The translations under genes and the position numbers were made by a program. Positions 37,901 to 46,727 of a stretch of DNA of 57,252 nt are shown here, piece after piece. Position 1 is the stretch's first letter. Each line of letters begins with the position of its first letter. The notes under the pieces were generated by a model, which worked only from the letters and a program-made list of their open reading frames with translations, had not been told where the DNA came from and did not search any database. The stretch spans positions 866 through 58,117 of the forward strand of contig NZ_LMKP01000014.1 of assembly GCF_001421715.1 (NCBI RefSeq), read 5' to 3'. Source of the stretch: Sphingomonas sp. Leaf22. GTDB lineage: Bacteria > Pseudomonadota > Alphaproteobacteria > Sphingomonadales > Sphingomonadaceae.

Positions 37901-40900
37901 GGCAGATCACCGTGACCAACAGCGGTACGATCCGTGCGAATGCCGGTGGTGAGGATGTTACCTACACCTATTGGAGCTATGACCCGTCGACCGGACAGGT
38001 CGAACAGCGGACCGAAACCTATACCAGCATTGCCACGGCGCTGACGATGCTGACGGCACCGACCGGCGCAGCGCATTCCATCACGCTGAACAACAGCGCG
38101 ACCGGCAGGATCGAAGCGACAGGAATATTGTCGACCGCCATAGGCGCGCTGGGTACGCTGGACCTGACCAACGCCGGTACGATCCATGGTGGTGCCAGCT
38201 TCACCGCGAACGGTGAAACGTTGGCCGGCGCGATCCAGTCCTTTGGCACCAATGACCGGATCATCAACACCGGCACGATCATCGGATCGATCGACACGGG
38301 CGCAGGCGACGACCGTATCGAGAATTACGGCACGCTCGACGGCGATGTCTTTCTGGGCGCCGGCGACGACACCTTCCTGCATCGTGTCTCGGCCATCCTG
38401 TCCGGTACCGTCGATGGCGGCGCGGGCACCGACAGCCTGATCATCGACGCTGCCGGCGGTGGCACGGTACGCGGCGACCAGTTCGTCAACTTCGAGCGGT
38501 TCAGCCAGACCGGCAGCGGCGCGGTCAATTATATCGGCGCGTTCCAGGCCACGACGCTCGACGTCAGCGGCGGCACGCTGAACGTCGGCGCAGGCGAAAC
38601 GCTGAGCAGCATCGGCCCGGTCACGATCACCGGCAGCGATGCGGCCGAAACCGTCGACAATGCGGGAACGATCACCGGTTCGGTGGCGCTGGGCGCGGGC
38701 GACGACATTTTCGTCGATCGCGCGGGCAGCAGCGTCGCCGGTAGGGTCGATGGCGGCGCGGGGGTCGACCTGTACCGCGTCGTCCTGTCGGGCAACCGCA
38801 ACGGGATCGGCACGCGCAGCGGCTTCGAACAGCTCGCCGTTACCGGCAACGGCACGCTGGCGCTGACCCTCGACCAGAGCTTCGACAGCGTCGCCCTCGC
38901 CGGCACCGGCCTTGTGCTCGCGCTGAACGGCAACAGCGTCGGCACCGTCACCGGCAGCGACGCGGCCGAAATGCTGAGCGTCGACGGCGATATCGGCCGC
39001 GCCGCACTGGGCGGCGGCAACGACATGCTAGTGCTGGGGACAGCGGTCGCCAACGGCACCTATACCGGCGGGGCGGGTAGCGACACGCTGCGCTTCTCCA
39101 CCAACGCACCGGTAACGCTGACGGGCAGCGCCAGCGGGTTCGAGACGATTGCGCTCACCGGTACCGCACTCACGATCGACGGGACGCTCGGCGCGGCCGG
39201 CGACCTGATGACGCTGGGCGATGGCGCGCAGACGGTGGCGCTGGCCAATGGCGGCACGATCAACGGCACGCTCGATCTGGGCGCTGGCAATGACAGCTTC
39301 AGCCTGGCCCCCGGTGCCACGCTGAACGGCATCGTCGCGGGCGGCGCGGGGGATGACCTCGCCACGGTGGCGCTGGCCGGACCGCGTACGCTCGACGCCG
39401 CCACGCTGACCGGCTTCGAAACGCTGGCGAGCACCGGCACCGGCACGCTGACCCTGACCGGCGCACAAAGCTATGGACAGGTGGTCGCGGCCACCGACCT
39501 GACCGTCGCCGGCGGCGCATCGCTGACCGCCGGTACCGTGCGCTTCGCCGGCGGCAACGAACGGCTGACGATCGCGGGCGGCTTTGCCGGCGCGGTCGAT
39601 GGCGGTGCGGGCAGCGATACGATCGCCGTGTCGGGCGGCAGCGCAAACGCTCCGGTCGCCTTCACGGCCATCAGCAATGTCGAGACGTTCGGGATGACCG
39701 GCGGCTACGCCACCGTTTCGGGCAATGCGGCGCTCGGCAATGCGGCGCTGACCGGCGGGCGTCTGGTCGGGCTTGCCAACTCGACGATCGCCGCAAGCCG
39801 CATCGACGTCGGCACGGGTGCGACCTTCGGTTCGGCGGGTACCGTCAACGGCAACGTCAATGTCGCCGGTACGCTCAGCCCGGGTGCATCGCCGGGGGTG
39901 ATGACCGTCAACGGCAATGTCGCGCTGGCCAGCGGTTCGCTGTCGGTGTTCGAACTGACCCCGACCGTGTCCGACAAGCTGGTCGTCAACGGCGCACTCT
40001 CGATCGCCAGCGGCGCGACGTTGCAGATCGTACCGGTCGGCACGCTGCGCGCCGGCACCAGCTACGACCTGATCACCGCCAGCGGCGGGATCACCGGCGG
40101 GTTCACGACCATCAACAAGCCGTCGAGCCTGTTCGGCGTGATCGTCCAGCGCGCCGACCGCATCCAGCTGCTCGGCCAGTTCCTGACCGACCCGCGCTTC
40201 TCGCCGCAGGTCGCGCGCAGCATCGCCTATGCGAACGCCACGCTGGCGGTGCAGCCGGCGACCAGCGCGCTGTTCGACAGCCTGCCGGCACTGGTCGATA
40301 CGTCCGGAGCATCGAATGCGCGCGGCTTCGCGCAGTTGACGCCGGAAGCCTATGCCTCGGCGACACAGCTCGGGGTCGACCATGCCCTGTCGCTGACCCA
40401 GGTCGCCCGTGGAAACGCGTTCGCGACCGACCGGCAGGATGCAGGCGCGTTCACCTTCGCGCAGACGATCGGCCAGTGGCACACACTGCAGGGCGATGCC
40501 GCAGAGGGCAGCAACACCGCGCGTGCGCAAAGCTATGGCTTCCTCGGTGGGGTCGGATATGGCGACCGCAGCTGGATGATCGGCGCGTTCGCCGGGTATC
40601 TGAACGGCCGGCAGCAGATCGGCGCACTGGGCGCGCGCACGCGTGCCGACGGCGTGGTGGCGGGCGTTCATGGCCGCTACGGCGCGGACAGCGGGTGGGG
40701 CTTCAGCGCTTCGCTGCTGTACGATGGCGGCACGACGGATACGGTGCGCGCCTTGCCGACGGGACGTGACGGGATCGGCAACTATGCCCTGCACAGCTGG
40801 GCCAGCGATGTCGCCGCATCCTATGGCATCGACGTAGGGGATGGCTGGTCGCTACGCCCGCGGGTCGGCGTAACGTACATCCGCACCTCGCGCGAAGCGG

Positions 40901-41268
40901 TGCGCGAAACCGGGTCCAGCCCGTTCGCCCTGACCGTCGCTGGCAACCGGCATGTATCGGGCTTTGCCGATACCGGGGTGACGCTGGCGCGCAGCGATGC
41001 CTCGGACGCGCCGTTCCGGCCGTTCGTGTCGCTGGGCGCCCGCTACCAACTCGAAGGACAGCGCGCGACGGCACTGGCGGGCTATGCCGGCAACGGTCCG
41101 GGGCTGGTCGCGGTCGGCGCGGGCCGTACCGAACTGGTCGGCACCGCAGCGGGCGGTGTCGCCTATCGCCTGCCGAGTGGGCTCGACATCTTTGCCTCCG
41201 CATCGGCACAGACCGGTCGTGACGATCATCAGGAAACGATCAGCACCGGCGTACGGCTGCGCTTCTGA
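34912..41268 (+). CDS. Giant autotransporter passenger and beta-barrel (continuation after frameshift)
   Basis: A frame of 2118 residues from the first start codon (TTG at 34912); the coding pattern actually opens about 34795, continuing the upstream fragment by a -1 shift. The passenger is a long beta-helix of repeated SLTNAGTIDGS / NAGTITGSV / GAGNDTL-type rungs. A PATR-like segment (VAGTLSPGASPGVMTVNGNV, then ALASGSLSVF) precedes the barrel. From about residue 1850 a classical autotransporter barrel follows (QTIGQWHTLQG, AGYLNGRQQIGAL, FSASLLYDGG, WSLRPRVGVTYIRTSREAVR) and ends in VRLRF with the aromatic C-terminal residue. The role is probably adhesin-like. Whether full-length protein is made depends on whether the frameshift is real. 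Confidence 0.85.
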   Translation: MSLTNAGTIDGSIISRRTANDGNASRIVNEAGATIRGVGTAIDVSGSLYLTNAGTITGSVVSRAAAGSVSSIDTLAGTIIGDLTLGAGNDTLAARYVAGQIVTGITGTIDGGAGVDTLALRLSENADLTTFPLLTGFEQLGLRLENTPTVTLGAAGSVIRNQLSVSGGGTVTLNGILRGTGEVLSTGYSDGAPTIVNAGTIEGTAADNGYLVRIYSANRFQNDGTINAAGNGASIIAQGMFVNTGTLQASGTALELSGTGFTNSGTIRSTAGIGATMRGSSGMNWTNSGTIEGAIAGVQLSSNLTNTGLITSPALAVDLGYYGILFNGAGGRVVGDVRPSTSGIGLFNATVANAGTIDGNVSFGGVGNEYSYGSNRYFALPGGVLNGNLTLGRNETLVTSLGNAGSSGFAGINGTVTATNALLRYRVTADTTTSATARPGFAEIGYDLYDGAKLTLTSVGTPLIVAGKGSVDVTGDIVATTRSAISVSEVLTAPGETRSDQTGLAIISRGTITLDRSSGSDGLAFAAVQTGREHSFTNAGTILVRGGDRQQAAIGIYASSQGTVVNDGTISLDGATGISEALKITNNGTISQIAGGRVSDGIFSWSGLDLTNFGSIEVAGNAVGSSSSMTIDNAGRITSTNDVAIGGGQYNPQAMITNRVGATITGDGTAIRVSGGTLVNAGTIIGTVDLGYSSYNYNNRSYGNAIYDGLGGTIAGDLRFGDGDDTLIVYDDVTGVSGTIDAGGGTNTYIHARSTNGTVTLGRDLPTGFAVEGVRATGPDTQVTIAAAATVANTLKLSGTGNIINTATIDGMVTTDTDRWENGMMVVPPLLASFTNQGRMNGGFDGRVGRFVNAATGIVTTQDSQGSAVRIQQPGAVDFANAGTIDIGAGNLAVSLGSDSAVTAANDGSITGKLGISVQNFTNVIASAPLTASLANRGTITSGRNAIEMTMVDTADGVSSMTLDNRGTIETTGKGATAAYLEARGFYWSGEPSAGMRQITVTNSGTIRANAGGEDVTYTYWSYDPSTGQVEQRTETYTSIATALTMLTAPTGAAHSITLNNSATGRIEATGILSTAIGALGTLDLTNAGTIHGGASFTANGETLAGAIQSFGTNDRIINTGTIIGSIDTGAGDDRIENYGTLDGDVFLGAGDDTFLHRVSAILSGTVDGGAGTDSLIIDAAGGGTVRGDQFVNFERFSQTGSGAVNYIGAFQATTLDVSGGTLNVGAGETLSSIGPVTITGSDAAETVDNAGTITGSVALGAGDDIFVDRAGSSVAGRVDGGAGVDLYRVVLSGNRNGIGTRSGFEQLAVTGNGTLALTLDQSFDSVALAGTGLVLALNGNSVGTVTGSDAAEMLSVDGDIGRAALGGGNDMLVLGTAVANGTYTGGAGSDTLRFSTNAPVTLTGSASGFETIALTGTALTIDGTLGAAGDLMTLGDGAQTVALANGGTINGTLDLGAGNDSFSLAPGATLNGIVAGGAGDDLATVALAGPRTLDAATLTGFETLASTGTGTLTLTGAQSYGQVVAATDLTVAGGASLTAGTVRFAGGNERLTIAGGFAGAVDGGAGSDTIAVSGGSANAPVAFTAISNVETFGMTGGYATVSGNAALGNAALTGGRLVGLANSTIAASRIDVGTGATFGSAGTVNGNVNVAGTLSPGASPGVMTVNGNVALASGSLSVFELTPTVSDKLVVNGALSIASGATLQIVPVGTLRAGTSYDLITASGGITGGFTTINKPSSLFGVIVQRADRIQLLGQFLTDPRFSPQVARSIAYANATLAVQPATSALFDSLPALVDTSGASNARGFAQLTPEAYASATQLGVDHALSLTQVARGNAFATDRQDAGAFTFAQTIGQWHTLQGDAAEGSNTARAQSYGFLGGVGYGDRSWMIGAFAGYLNGRQQIGALGARTRADGVVAGVHGRYGADSGWGFSASLLYDGGTTDTVRALPTGRDGIGNYALHSWASDVAASYGIDVGDGWSLRPRVGVTYIRTSREAVRETGSSPFALTVAGNRHVSGFADTGVTLARSDASDAPFRPFVSLGARYQLEGQRATALAGYAGNGPGLVAVGAGRTELVGTAAGGVAYRLPSGLDIFASASAQTGRDDHQETISTGVRLRF

Positions 41269-41281
41269 TCGCGGTTTGACC

Positions 41282-41309
41282 GGCTCCGACCTTGCGCAAG
41301 GTCGGAGCC
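41282..41309. terminator. Bidirectional hairpin between autotransporter and permease
   Basis: GGCTCCGACCTT and AAGGTCGGAGCC form a perfect 12-bp stem with a GCGC loop. It lies between convergent stop codons at 41268 and 41317. Confidence 0.75.
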
Positions 41310-41316
41310 GCCCCCC

Positions 41317-43749
41317 TCAATCGTGCCGCAAGGCCCAGGCCGGGGCCGCGCGGCTTGCGCGGAGTGACTGGCCGAGCACGGTCAGCACCGCGACCAGCAG
41401 CGCCACCGCCGTCGCACCCGCAAAGAATAGCGGTGACAGCGGGATCGCGTCCTCGAACCCGGCCAGCCACGTCCGCATCGCGAAGAACGCCAGCGGCCAC
41501 GCGACGAGGTTCGCGATCAGCACGGGCCGCAGGAACTGCCCGACCAGCAGCTTGACGATATCGATCGACGACGCGCCCAGCGTCTTGCGGATGCCGATCT
41601 CCTTCACCCGGCGCTGGGTATTGAACGAGGCGAGACCCCATAGCCCGACGCAACCGATCAGCACGGCAAGGCCCGCCCCGATCCCGAACAGCCGCGTCGC
41701 ACGGTCGTCGGCTTCGTAGAAGTCGGTCAGGCGGTCGTCGGCGGTCTTCGCATCGAACGGCACCTGCGGCACCATCCGCTGCCAAAGTTGCTCGAGGCTT
41801 TTCAGCGCGGTGCGTGGGTTGCCGTTCACCCGGATCGTCGTGACCGAGGTCTGGATGTCCTCGGGCCGGCGGTTGTAGATATAATAGGATGGCGGGATAG
41901 CGATGCGCGGCGTATCGAAGCGCAGGTCGTCGACCACGCCGATGATCGTACGCGGACGATCGCCACCCAGCGTCTTGCCGATCGCTTCGTCGGGCGTCTT
42001 GAACCGCAACGAGGTCAGCGCGCGGCGGGTGATGACGATGTTCGCACCGTCCTCGCCCTTGCGACCGGTAATGTCATCGCCGCCATGCGCGTCGTTAAAC
42101 CAGCGGCCGGCCAGCAGCCTTGCGCCATGGGTTTCGAAGAAGCGTGGCGATACCCGGATCCAGGTCAGCGACGGTCCCGACCCGGCGACACCCGGCAAGG
42201 GTACGTTGGTGTTGTTGCTCTCGCCGCTGCCGCCGACCGCCGCATTGGCAATGGTCGCATCCTTGACCTGTGGCAGCGCCCGGATCGCGGTCAGAATCGA
42301 GGGCAGGCGATCCTTCGGCACCGCCGGATCGGAGGTCGATCTGAGCACCAGCAACCCATCGCGCTGAAACCCCAGATCGGTCGTGCGAACATGCCGGGTC
42401 TGTGCGACCAGCACGGCGGTGCCGATCATGAACGCGATGGCGAGACCGAACTGCCCGATCACCAGCAGTTCGCGGATACGCGTACCCGTACGCCCGCCGC
42501 CGGGCGAGCGCGCCGAGGCCAGCACGGCGGCGGCCGGAAAGCGCGACAGCAGGATCGCCGGATACACCCCCGCTAGCACGCCGACGATCACCGTCAGCAG
42601 CGCCAGCGCCGGCACGACCACGCCATACGGCATGGTCAGCGACAGCCCGCCGGCGGCATTGACCAGCGGCAGGCCCAGTTCGGCGAGGATCAGCCCGCCC
42701 AGCGCGGCGATGGCGACGGTCAGCACCGCTTCGCCGAGGAACTGGCGGATCAGCGTGCCGCGATCGGCACCCAGCACCTTGCGCATCGCCACTTCGCGGG
42801 CGCGCAGGCCGGCACGGGCGGTGGCGAGGTTGATATAGTTGATGACCGCGATCAGCAGCGTCAGCACACCGACCAGTCCCAGGGTGACGACGGTCATCTT
42901 GGCGCTGCTGCTGTCGGTGCCCTGCGGTTCGAGATGCAGATCGGCGAGCGGCAGCAGCGTCAGATGCTGCATGTCCGATGCCTTGCCGCCCGGATCGGCC
43001 AATCCTTTGCCGCGCCGGTCGACGAACCCGGTCAGTTTGTCCTCATAGGCGCGCGCCGCCGCCGGCGTGTCGAACCGCAAATAGCTGGCAAGCGACGAAC
43101 TGCCCCAGTGATACCAATATTCGTTGGCCATATCGCGGGTGAGCGGCGTCAGCACCGACAGCTTGAAATCGCTGTTCTTGGGCAGGTCGCGGAACACCGC
43201 GCTGACCCGGTAGGTCCGCACTTTGTCCATCGACAGGACTAGCGTCTGCCCGATCGGATCGCGGCCGCCGAAATAGGCGCGCGCGGTCGTCTGATCGATC
43301 GCGACATTACCCGGCTGTGCCAGCGCGGTCGCGTGATCGCCAGCGACCAGCGGCAGCGGGAATACCCGGAAGAAGGTGGAATCGACCTGCGCGGCATTCA
43401 CCTTGGTCGCGCGGCCGTCGGTCAGGATCGTGCCGGCGCCTTCCCCCCCACCATTGATGCGGGTGCCGACCGTGCCCGGAAAGTCCTCGCGCAACTGATC
43501 CAGCAACCCGCCCATGGTATAGGCATAGGCGCCGCTGGTCGGATTGTCGGGCATGGTCCACACCGTCTGCACGACATAGGCCTTGTCGTAATCGGGCAGC
43601 CATTTCTCATAGCTGGTCTCGAACCGGACATAGAGGCCGAGGATCAGGAACACTGCGATCCCGACCGCGAGGCCGCCGATATTCAACGCGGCATATAGCT
43701 TGTGGCGCACAAGCGAGCGATAGAGCGACAGCAGCCCGAAACGGTTCAT
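41317..43749 (-). CDS. MacB/FtsX-type ABC transporter permease
   Basis: An 810-residue permease with two tandem MacB_PCD-FtsX units. Each has an N-terminal membrane helix, a periplasmic domain and three further helices. The first opens with SLVRHKLYAALNIGGLAVGI and has the FtsX motif INLATARAGLRAREVAMRKV; the second starts at LLVIGQFGLAIAFMIGTAVL and ends with FNTQRRVKEIGIRKTLGASS. Such permeases move lipids, peptides or antibiotics by mechanotransmission with a partner ATPase and a periplasmic adaptor. It is the last of four co-directional genes (adaptor, ATPase, DUF2807 protein, permease), 16 nt after the DUF2807 stop. Its substrate is unknown. Confidence 0.9.
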   Translation of the reverse strand: MNRFGLLSLYRSLVRHKLYAALNIGGLAVGIAVFLILGLYVRFETSYEKWLPDYDKAYVVQTVWTMPDNPTSGAYAYTMGGLLDQLREDFPGTVGTRINGGGEGAGTILTDGRATKVNAAQVDSTFFRVFPLPLVAGDHATALAQPGNVAIDQTTARAYFGGRDPIGQTLVLSMDKVRTYRVSAVFRDLPKNSDFKLSVLTPLTRDMANEYWYHWGSSSLASYLRFDTPAAARAYEDKLTGFVDRRGKGLADPGGKASDMQHLTLLPLADLHLEPQGTDSSSAKMTVVTLGLVGVLTLLIAVINYINLATARAGLRAREVAMRKVLGADRGTLIRQFLGEAVLTVAIAALGGLILAELGLPLVNAAGGLSLTMPYGVVVPALALLTVIVGVLAGVYPAILLSRFPAAAVLASARSPGGGRTGTRIRELLVIGQFGLAIAFMIGTAVLVAQTRHVRTTDLGFQRDGLLVLRSTSDPAVPKDRLPSILTAIRALPQVKDATIANAAVGGSGESNNTNVPLPGVAGSGPSLTWIRVSPRFFETHGARLLAGRWFNDAHGGDDITGRKGEDGANIVITRRALTSLRFKTPDEAIGKTLGGDRPRTIIGVVDDLRFDTPRIAIPPSYYIYNRRPEDIQTSVTTIRVNGNPRTALKSLEQLWQRMVPQVPFDAKTADDRLTDFYEADDRATRLFGIGAGLAVLIGCVGLWGLASFNTQRRVKEIGIRKTLGASSIDIVKLLVGQFLRPVLIANLVAWPLAFFAMRTWLAGFEDAIPLSPLFFAGATAVALLVAVLTVLGQSLRASRAAPAWALRHD

Positions 43750-43765
43750 CGATGTTCCCCCAGGA

Positions 43766-44518
43766 TCAGCCGCAGGTGACGCGGGCCATGCCGCTCCGCG
43801 ACACCGCGCATTGCGGCCGGCCGGTGACGGTCACGCGGGCGATGCCGCTGGCGTCGATGGTGGCGGGGCCATTCACCTGCGCGCGGACCGATCCGGTGCC
43901 GCTGGCATCGACCGACAATGCTCCGGTGGTGAGTGTCGAGGTGTCGACATGTCCAGTCCCGCTGGCATCGATCGCCAGCGCGTCCGCCCGGCCATCGGCG
44001 ACGATGCGCCCGGTGCCGCTGAGGTCGAGCGACAGCCGCGCGGCACGCACCCCGCGCAGCGTCGCGGTGCCGGTGCCCGATACGTCGATCGTCGCGCGGG
44101 TGGTGCGCAGGCCGTCGATGGCGAGGGCACCGGTACCGCGCATCCGTGCCTCGAACGTCGGGGTGTCAAGCGCGGCGATGCGGACCGATCCGGTGCCACT
44201 CGTCTGGATGACGGCAAGGCGCGGCAGGGTGACGTTGATCGTCGCGGCGGGCTTGTTCCGGCGGCTGTCGCAGCTGCCCGGTGCCCGCAGGAGCGTCAGG
44301 ACCCGGCCACGCACCGCGACGCCGATCGCCGCCAGCGACCCCGCCTGCCCCTGTGCCCGCACCGCGAAGCGCGCGCCGAAGGTGACGACGACATGATCGC
44401 AGCCGCGCAGGTCGATGCGATCGAAATCGGCAACGGCGAAGCTGCGCGTCGCCCCCTGTGCCAGTGCCGGGGTCGGCACGGCGGAGGCGAGCAGCGCGAG
44501 GGTGAGGAGCGGTTTCAT
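43766..44518 (-). CDS. Secreted DUF2807 (auto-adhesin head GIN domain) protein
   Basis: A 250-residue exported protein starting at the ATG at 44518, with a signal peptide (MKPLLTLALLASAVPTPALA). The rest is a right-handed beta-helix of DUF2807 repeats, visible as a ladder of (D/S)xSGTGxxxxxG units: TSGTGSVRIAAL, VSGTGTATLRGV, LSGTGRIVADG, ASGTGHVD, ASGTGSVRA. The upstream frame to 44689 runs through REP-like repeats and is not coding. The gene lies between the ATPase and permease genes of an ABC system, so it is probably a periplasmic accessory. One SGTG rung is encoded by a GTCGAC octamer array (43935-43956). Confidence 0.82.
   Translation of the reverse strand: MKPLLTLALLASAVPTPALAQGATRSFAVADFDRIDLRGCDHVVVTFGARFAVRAQGQAGSLAAIGVAVRGRVLTLLRAPGSCDSRRNKPAATINVTLPRLAVIQTSGTGSVRIAALDTPTFEARMRGTGALAIDGLRTTRATIDVSGTGTATLRGVRAARLSLDLSGTGRIVADGRADALAIDASGTGHVDTSTLTTGALSVDASGTGSVRAQVNGPATIDASGIARVTVTGRPQCAVSRSGMARVTCG
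43935..43956. repeat. GTCGAC octamer array (3 units) inside the DUF2807 gene
   Basis: GTCGAG (43935), GTCGAC (43943) and GTCCAG (43951) are spaced 8 bp. The array is in frame inside the coding sequence, encoding HVDTST. Confidence 0.55.
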
Positions 44519-44573
44519 GGGCGTGGTCTCCGATCGGGAGGGAATGGAGGATACGCTGCCACCGGCCCGGGGC

Positions 44574-44660
44574 CGTATCCCCGCGCAGGCGGGGATCCAG
44601 AGCGGCAAACGTGAAGGGTAGTTAGTGTGGCCCTGGCCCCCCGCCTGCGCGGGGGTACGC
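44574..44660. repeat. Inverted pair of REP-like palindromes
   Basis: CGTATCCCCGCGCAGGCGGG and the inverted CCCCGCCTGCGCGGGGGTAC lie between the ABC ATPase and the DUF2807 gene. The pair could form a long hairpin that separates or tunes expression of operon segments. Confidence 0.7.
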
Positions 44661-44685
44661 AGGAATTGAGGTTGGGCCGTGCGCA

Positions 44686-45363
44686 TCACATCGCCCGCAT
44701 CGCGCTGGCGACGATGCGGCCATCCAGCATGTCGATGCGCCGCCGCGCCATGTCGGCATGGGCGGGCGAGTGGGTGACCATGACGATCGTCGCGCCGTCG
44801 GCGTTCAGCCCCATCAGGATGTTCATCACCTGCTCGCCATTGGCGGTGTCGAGATTGCCGGTCGGCTCGTCCGCCAGGATCAGTTTCGGATCGCCGACGA
44901 TCGCGCGGGCTATCGCCGCGCGCTGCTGCTGCCCGCCCGACAGCTGGTGCGGGAAATGGCGGGCGCGATGGGCAATGCCGACCTTGTCCATCGCCGCGGC
45001 CACCCGCCCCTTCCGATCGCCGGCATCACTGCGATAGGCGAGGCCGAGCGCCACATTCTCCTCGATCGTCAGCTCGTCGATCAGGTTGAAGCTCTGAAAC
45101 ACGAAGCCGAGCGTCGATCCCCGGAATTTGGCGAGGTCCTTTTCATCGAGCGCCGCCAGATCGCGCTCGCCGAACCAATATTTGCCGCCGGTCGGGCGAT
45201 CGACCGTGCCGAGCGTGTTGAGCAGCGTCGATTTGCCGCAGCCCGACGGCCCCATGATCGCGACGAACTCGCCCGCTTCGACGTGCAGGTTGATATCGGC
45301 CAGCGCGGTCGTCTCGACCTCGTCGGAGACATAGCGGCGCTGGATATTCTCTAGACGGATCAT
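44686..45363 (-). CDS. MacB-type ABC transporter ATP-binding protein
   Basis: A 225-residue ATPase of the LolD/MacB type. It shows Walker A (MGPSGCGKSTLLN), the Q-loop region (GFVFQSFNLIDELTIEENVA), the signature LSGGQQQRAAIARAI and Walker B (LILADEPTGNLD), followed by the H-loop MVTHS. The ATG at 45363 opens the canonical MIRLENIQRRY start; a longer upstream frame is not family-like. It should power the FtsX-type permease at 41317-43749. It follows the adaptor gene with a short gap. Confidence 0.93.
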   Translation of the reverse strand: MIRLENIQRRYVSDEVETTALADINLHVEAGEFVAIMGPSGCGKSTLLNTLGTVDRPTGGKYWFGERDLAALDEKDLAKFRGSTLGFVFQSFNLIDELTIEENVALGLAYRSDAGDRKGRVAAAMDKVGIAHRARHFPHQLSGGQQQRAAIARAIVGDPKLILADEPTGNLDTANGEQVMNILMGLNADGATIVMVTHSPAHADMARRRIDMLDGRIVASAMRAM

Positions 45364-45389
45364 AGACCTGCCCCCTTGGTTGATGTTGC

Positions 45390-46691
45390 CTAGTTGATGT
45401 TCAGCGTGTCGCCCTTCACGGTCGACAGATTGCTGGTGACGATGCGGTCGCCGGGGTTCAGCCCCGACAGGATTTCGACCACTTCCGGATTGCGGCGGCC
45501 GATCTTGACGGGGCGGCGCGTGGCGTGGGTGCCATCGGCGTCGAGCACGAAGGCGAACGCGCCATTCTCCGCCGCCAGCCACCCGCCGACCGGGGCGACG
45601 ACCGCCTTGGACGCAGCGCCCAGCGTGATGCGGATATCGATGGTCTGGCCGCGATTGAGGTTGGGTGGTGTCCGGTCGAAGGTCAGTTCGACGCGGAACC
45701 GCCCGTCCTTCACTGCCGGCAGCACCTTGCTGACGGTCAGCGTCGCGCCGTCCGCCCGCGCGCGCTGCCCGACCGCGACGCGGCCGAGATAATATTCGTC
45801 GACATCGGCCTCCAGCTTCCACGACCCCTCGCTGTCGACCTGTCCCGCCGGGTCGCCGGCCTTCAGCGTTTGCCCCGGTTGCAACGTGAAGTTGGTCAGC
45901 CGCCCGGCGGCGGGCGCGCGGATGGTCAGCGCCGACAGCCCGCCGCGCACCGCCGCGAGATTGCCGGCGAGCCGCGCCTGCGTATCCGCCAGACGCGCGC
46001 CCTGCGTCGCGGTGATCCGCGCCTCGGTACCGGCACCGCTGCGCAGCTGGGCGAGGCGGCGCGCCTGATACTCGGCCTCGGCGCGATAGCCGGCGACGCC
46101 CGCTTCGGACACGATGCCCTTGTCGAACAGCTGCTGGCGGATGGCGAGGTCGCGGCGCGCCTTGATCAGATCATATTCGGCCTGCGCGACCTGTGCCGAG
46201 CGGTCGAGCCGGCTGCGCTCGATCCCCAGCCCCTCACCCGCGACCGCGCCGAGCTGGCCGGCGATCGCCGCCTCGCGCGTCAGCACTTCGAGCCGCAGTT
46301 CGGGATTGGCGAGCGTCGCCAGCTTCTGTCCGGCGGCGACCATCGCCCCGTCCTGCACCAGCAATGTCTCGACCTGCCCACCCGACAATACCCCGACCAG
46401 CGTGGTCAGGCGCGGGGCGACGGTGCCGCGCACCGGCAGGTAATCGTCGAATGCGGCGCGGGTCACCTCGCCGGTTTCGATCCGGTCGGCATCGATATCG
46501 GTCGATCCGGCGGCGGGCAGGAAGCGCCACAACGCGACCGCCGCCAACACCACCGCCACCGCGATCCACAGCGGACGCCGCCGCCACCAGCGCGCGCGGG
46601 GCTTCTCAACACGGCGGTCCATGGCGGCACCGGGCGCGCTCCCCTGCCCTGTCGTCGTGCTGCTTGCGCCGTCGGTCGGTTCGGTCATCAT
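45390..46691 (-). CDS. MacA/HlyD-type periplasmic adaptor protein
   Basis: A 433-residue membrane-fusion protein. A single N-terminal transmembrane anchor (PLWIAVAVVLAAVALWRFL) is followed by a lipoyl-like half (LLVQDGAMVAAGQKLATLAN), a long coiled-coil hairpin (about residues 130-240, rich in Ala/Arg/Glu), the returning lipoyl half (IRAPAAGRLTNFTLQPGQTL) and beta-barrel/membrane-proximal domains ending VSNLSTVKGDTLNIN-like. Start choice: tandem ATGs at 46691 and 46688; the former is used. It is the first gene of the export operon and diverges from the response regulator gene, which may control it. Confidence 0.88.
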   Translation of the reverse strand: MMTEPTDGASSTTTGQGSAPGAAMDRRVEKPRARWWRRRPLWIAVAVVLAAVALWRFLPAAGSTDIDADRIETGEVTRAAFDDYLPVRGTVAPRLTTLVGVLSGGQVETLLVQDGAMVAAGQKLATLANPELRLEVLTREAAIAGQLGAVAGEGLGIERSRLDRSAQVAQAEYDLIKARRDLAIRQQLFDKGIVSEAGVAGYRAEAEYQARRLAQLRSGAGTEARITATQGARLADTQARLAGNLAAVRGGLSALTIRAPAAGRLTNFTLQPGQTLKAGDPAGQVDSEGSWKLEADVDEYYLGRVAVGQRARADGATLTVSKVLPAVKDGRFRVELTFDRTPPNLNRGQTIDIRITLGAASKAVVAPVGGWLAAENGAFAFVLDADGTHATRRPVKIGRRNPEVVEILSGLNPGDRIVTSNLSTVKGDTLNIN

Positions 46692-46727
46692 GGACACAGT
46701 GTCACCGATCCGGGCGGAAAATCCTAA

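Noticed and set aside
39028..40794. A 588-codon minus-strand frame opposite the autotransporter
   Set aside because: It is antisense to a strongly supported beta-barrel; the translation is Arg/Gln/Ala-rich with no motif.
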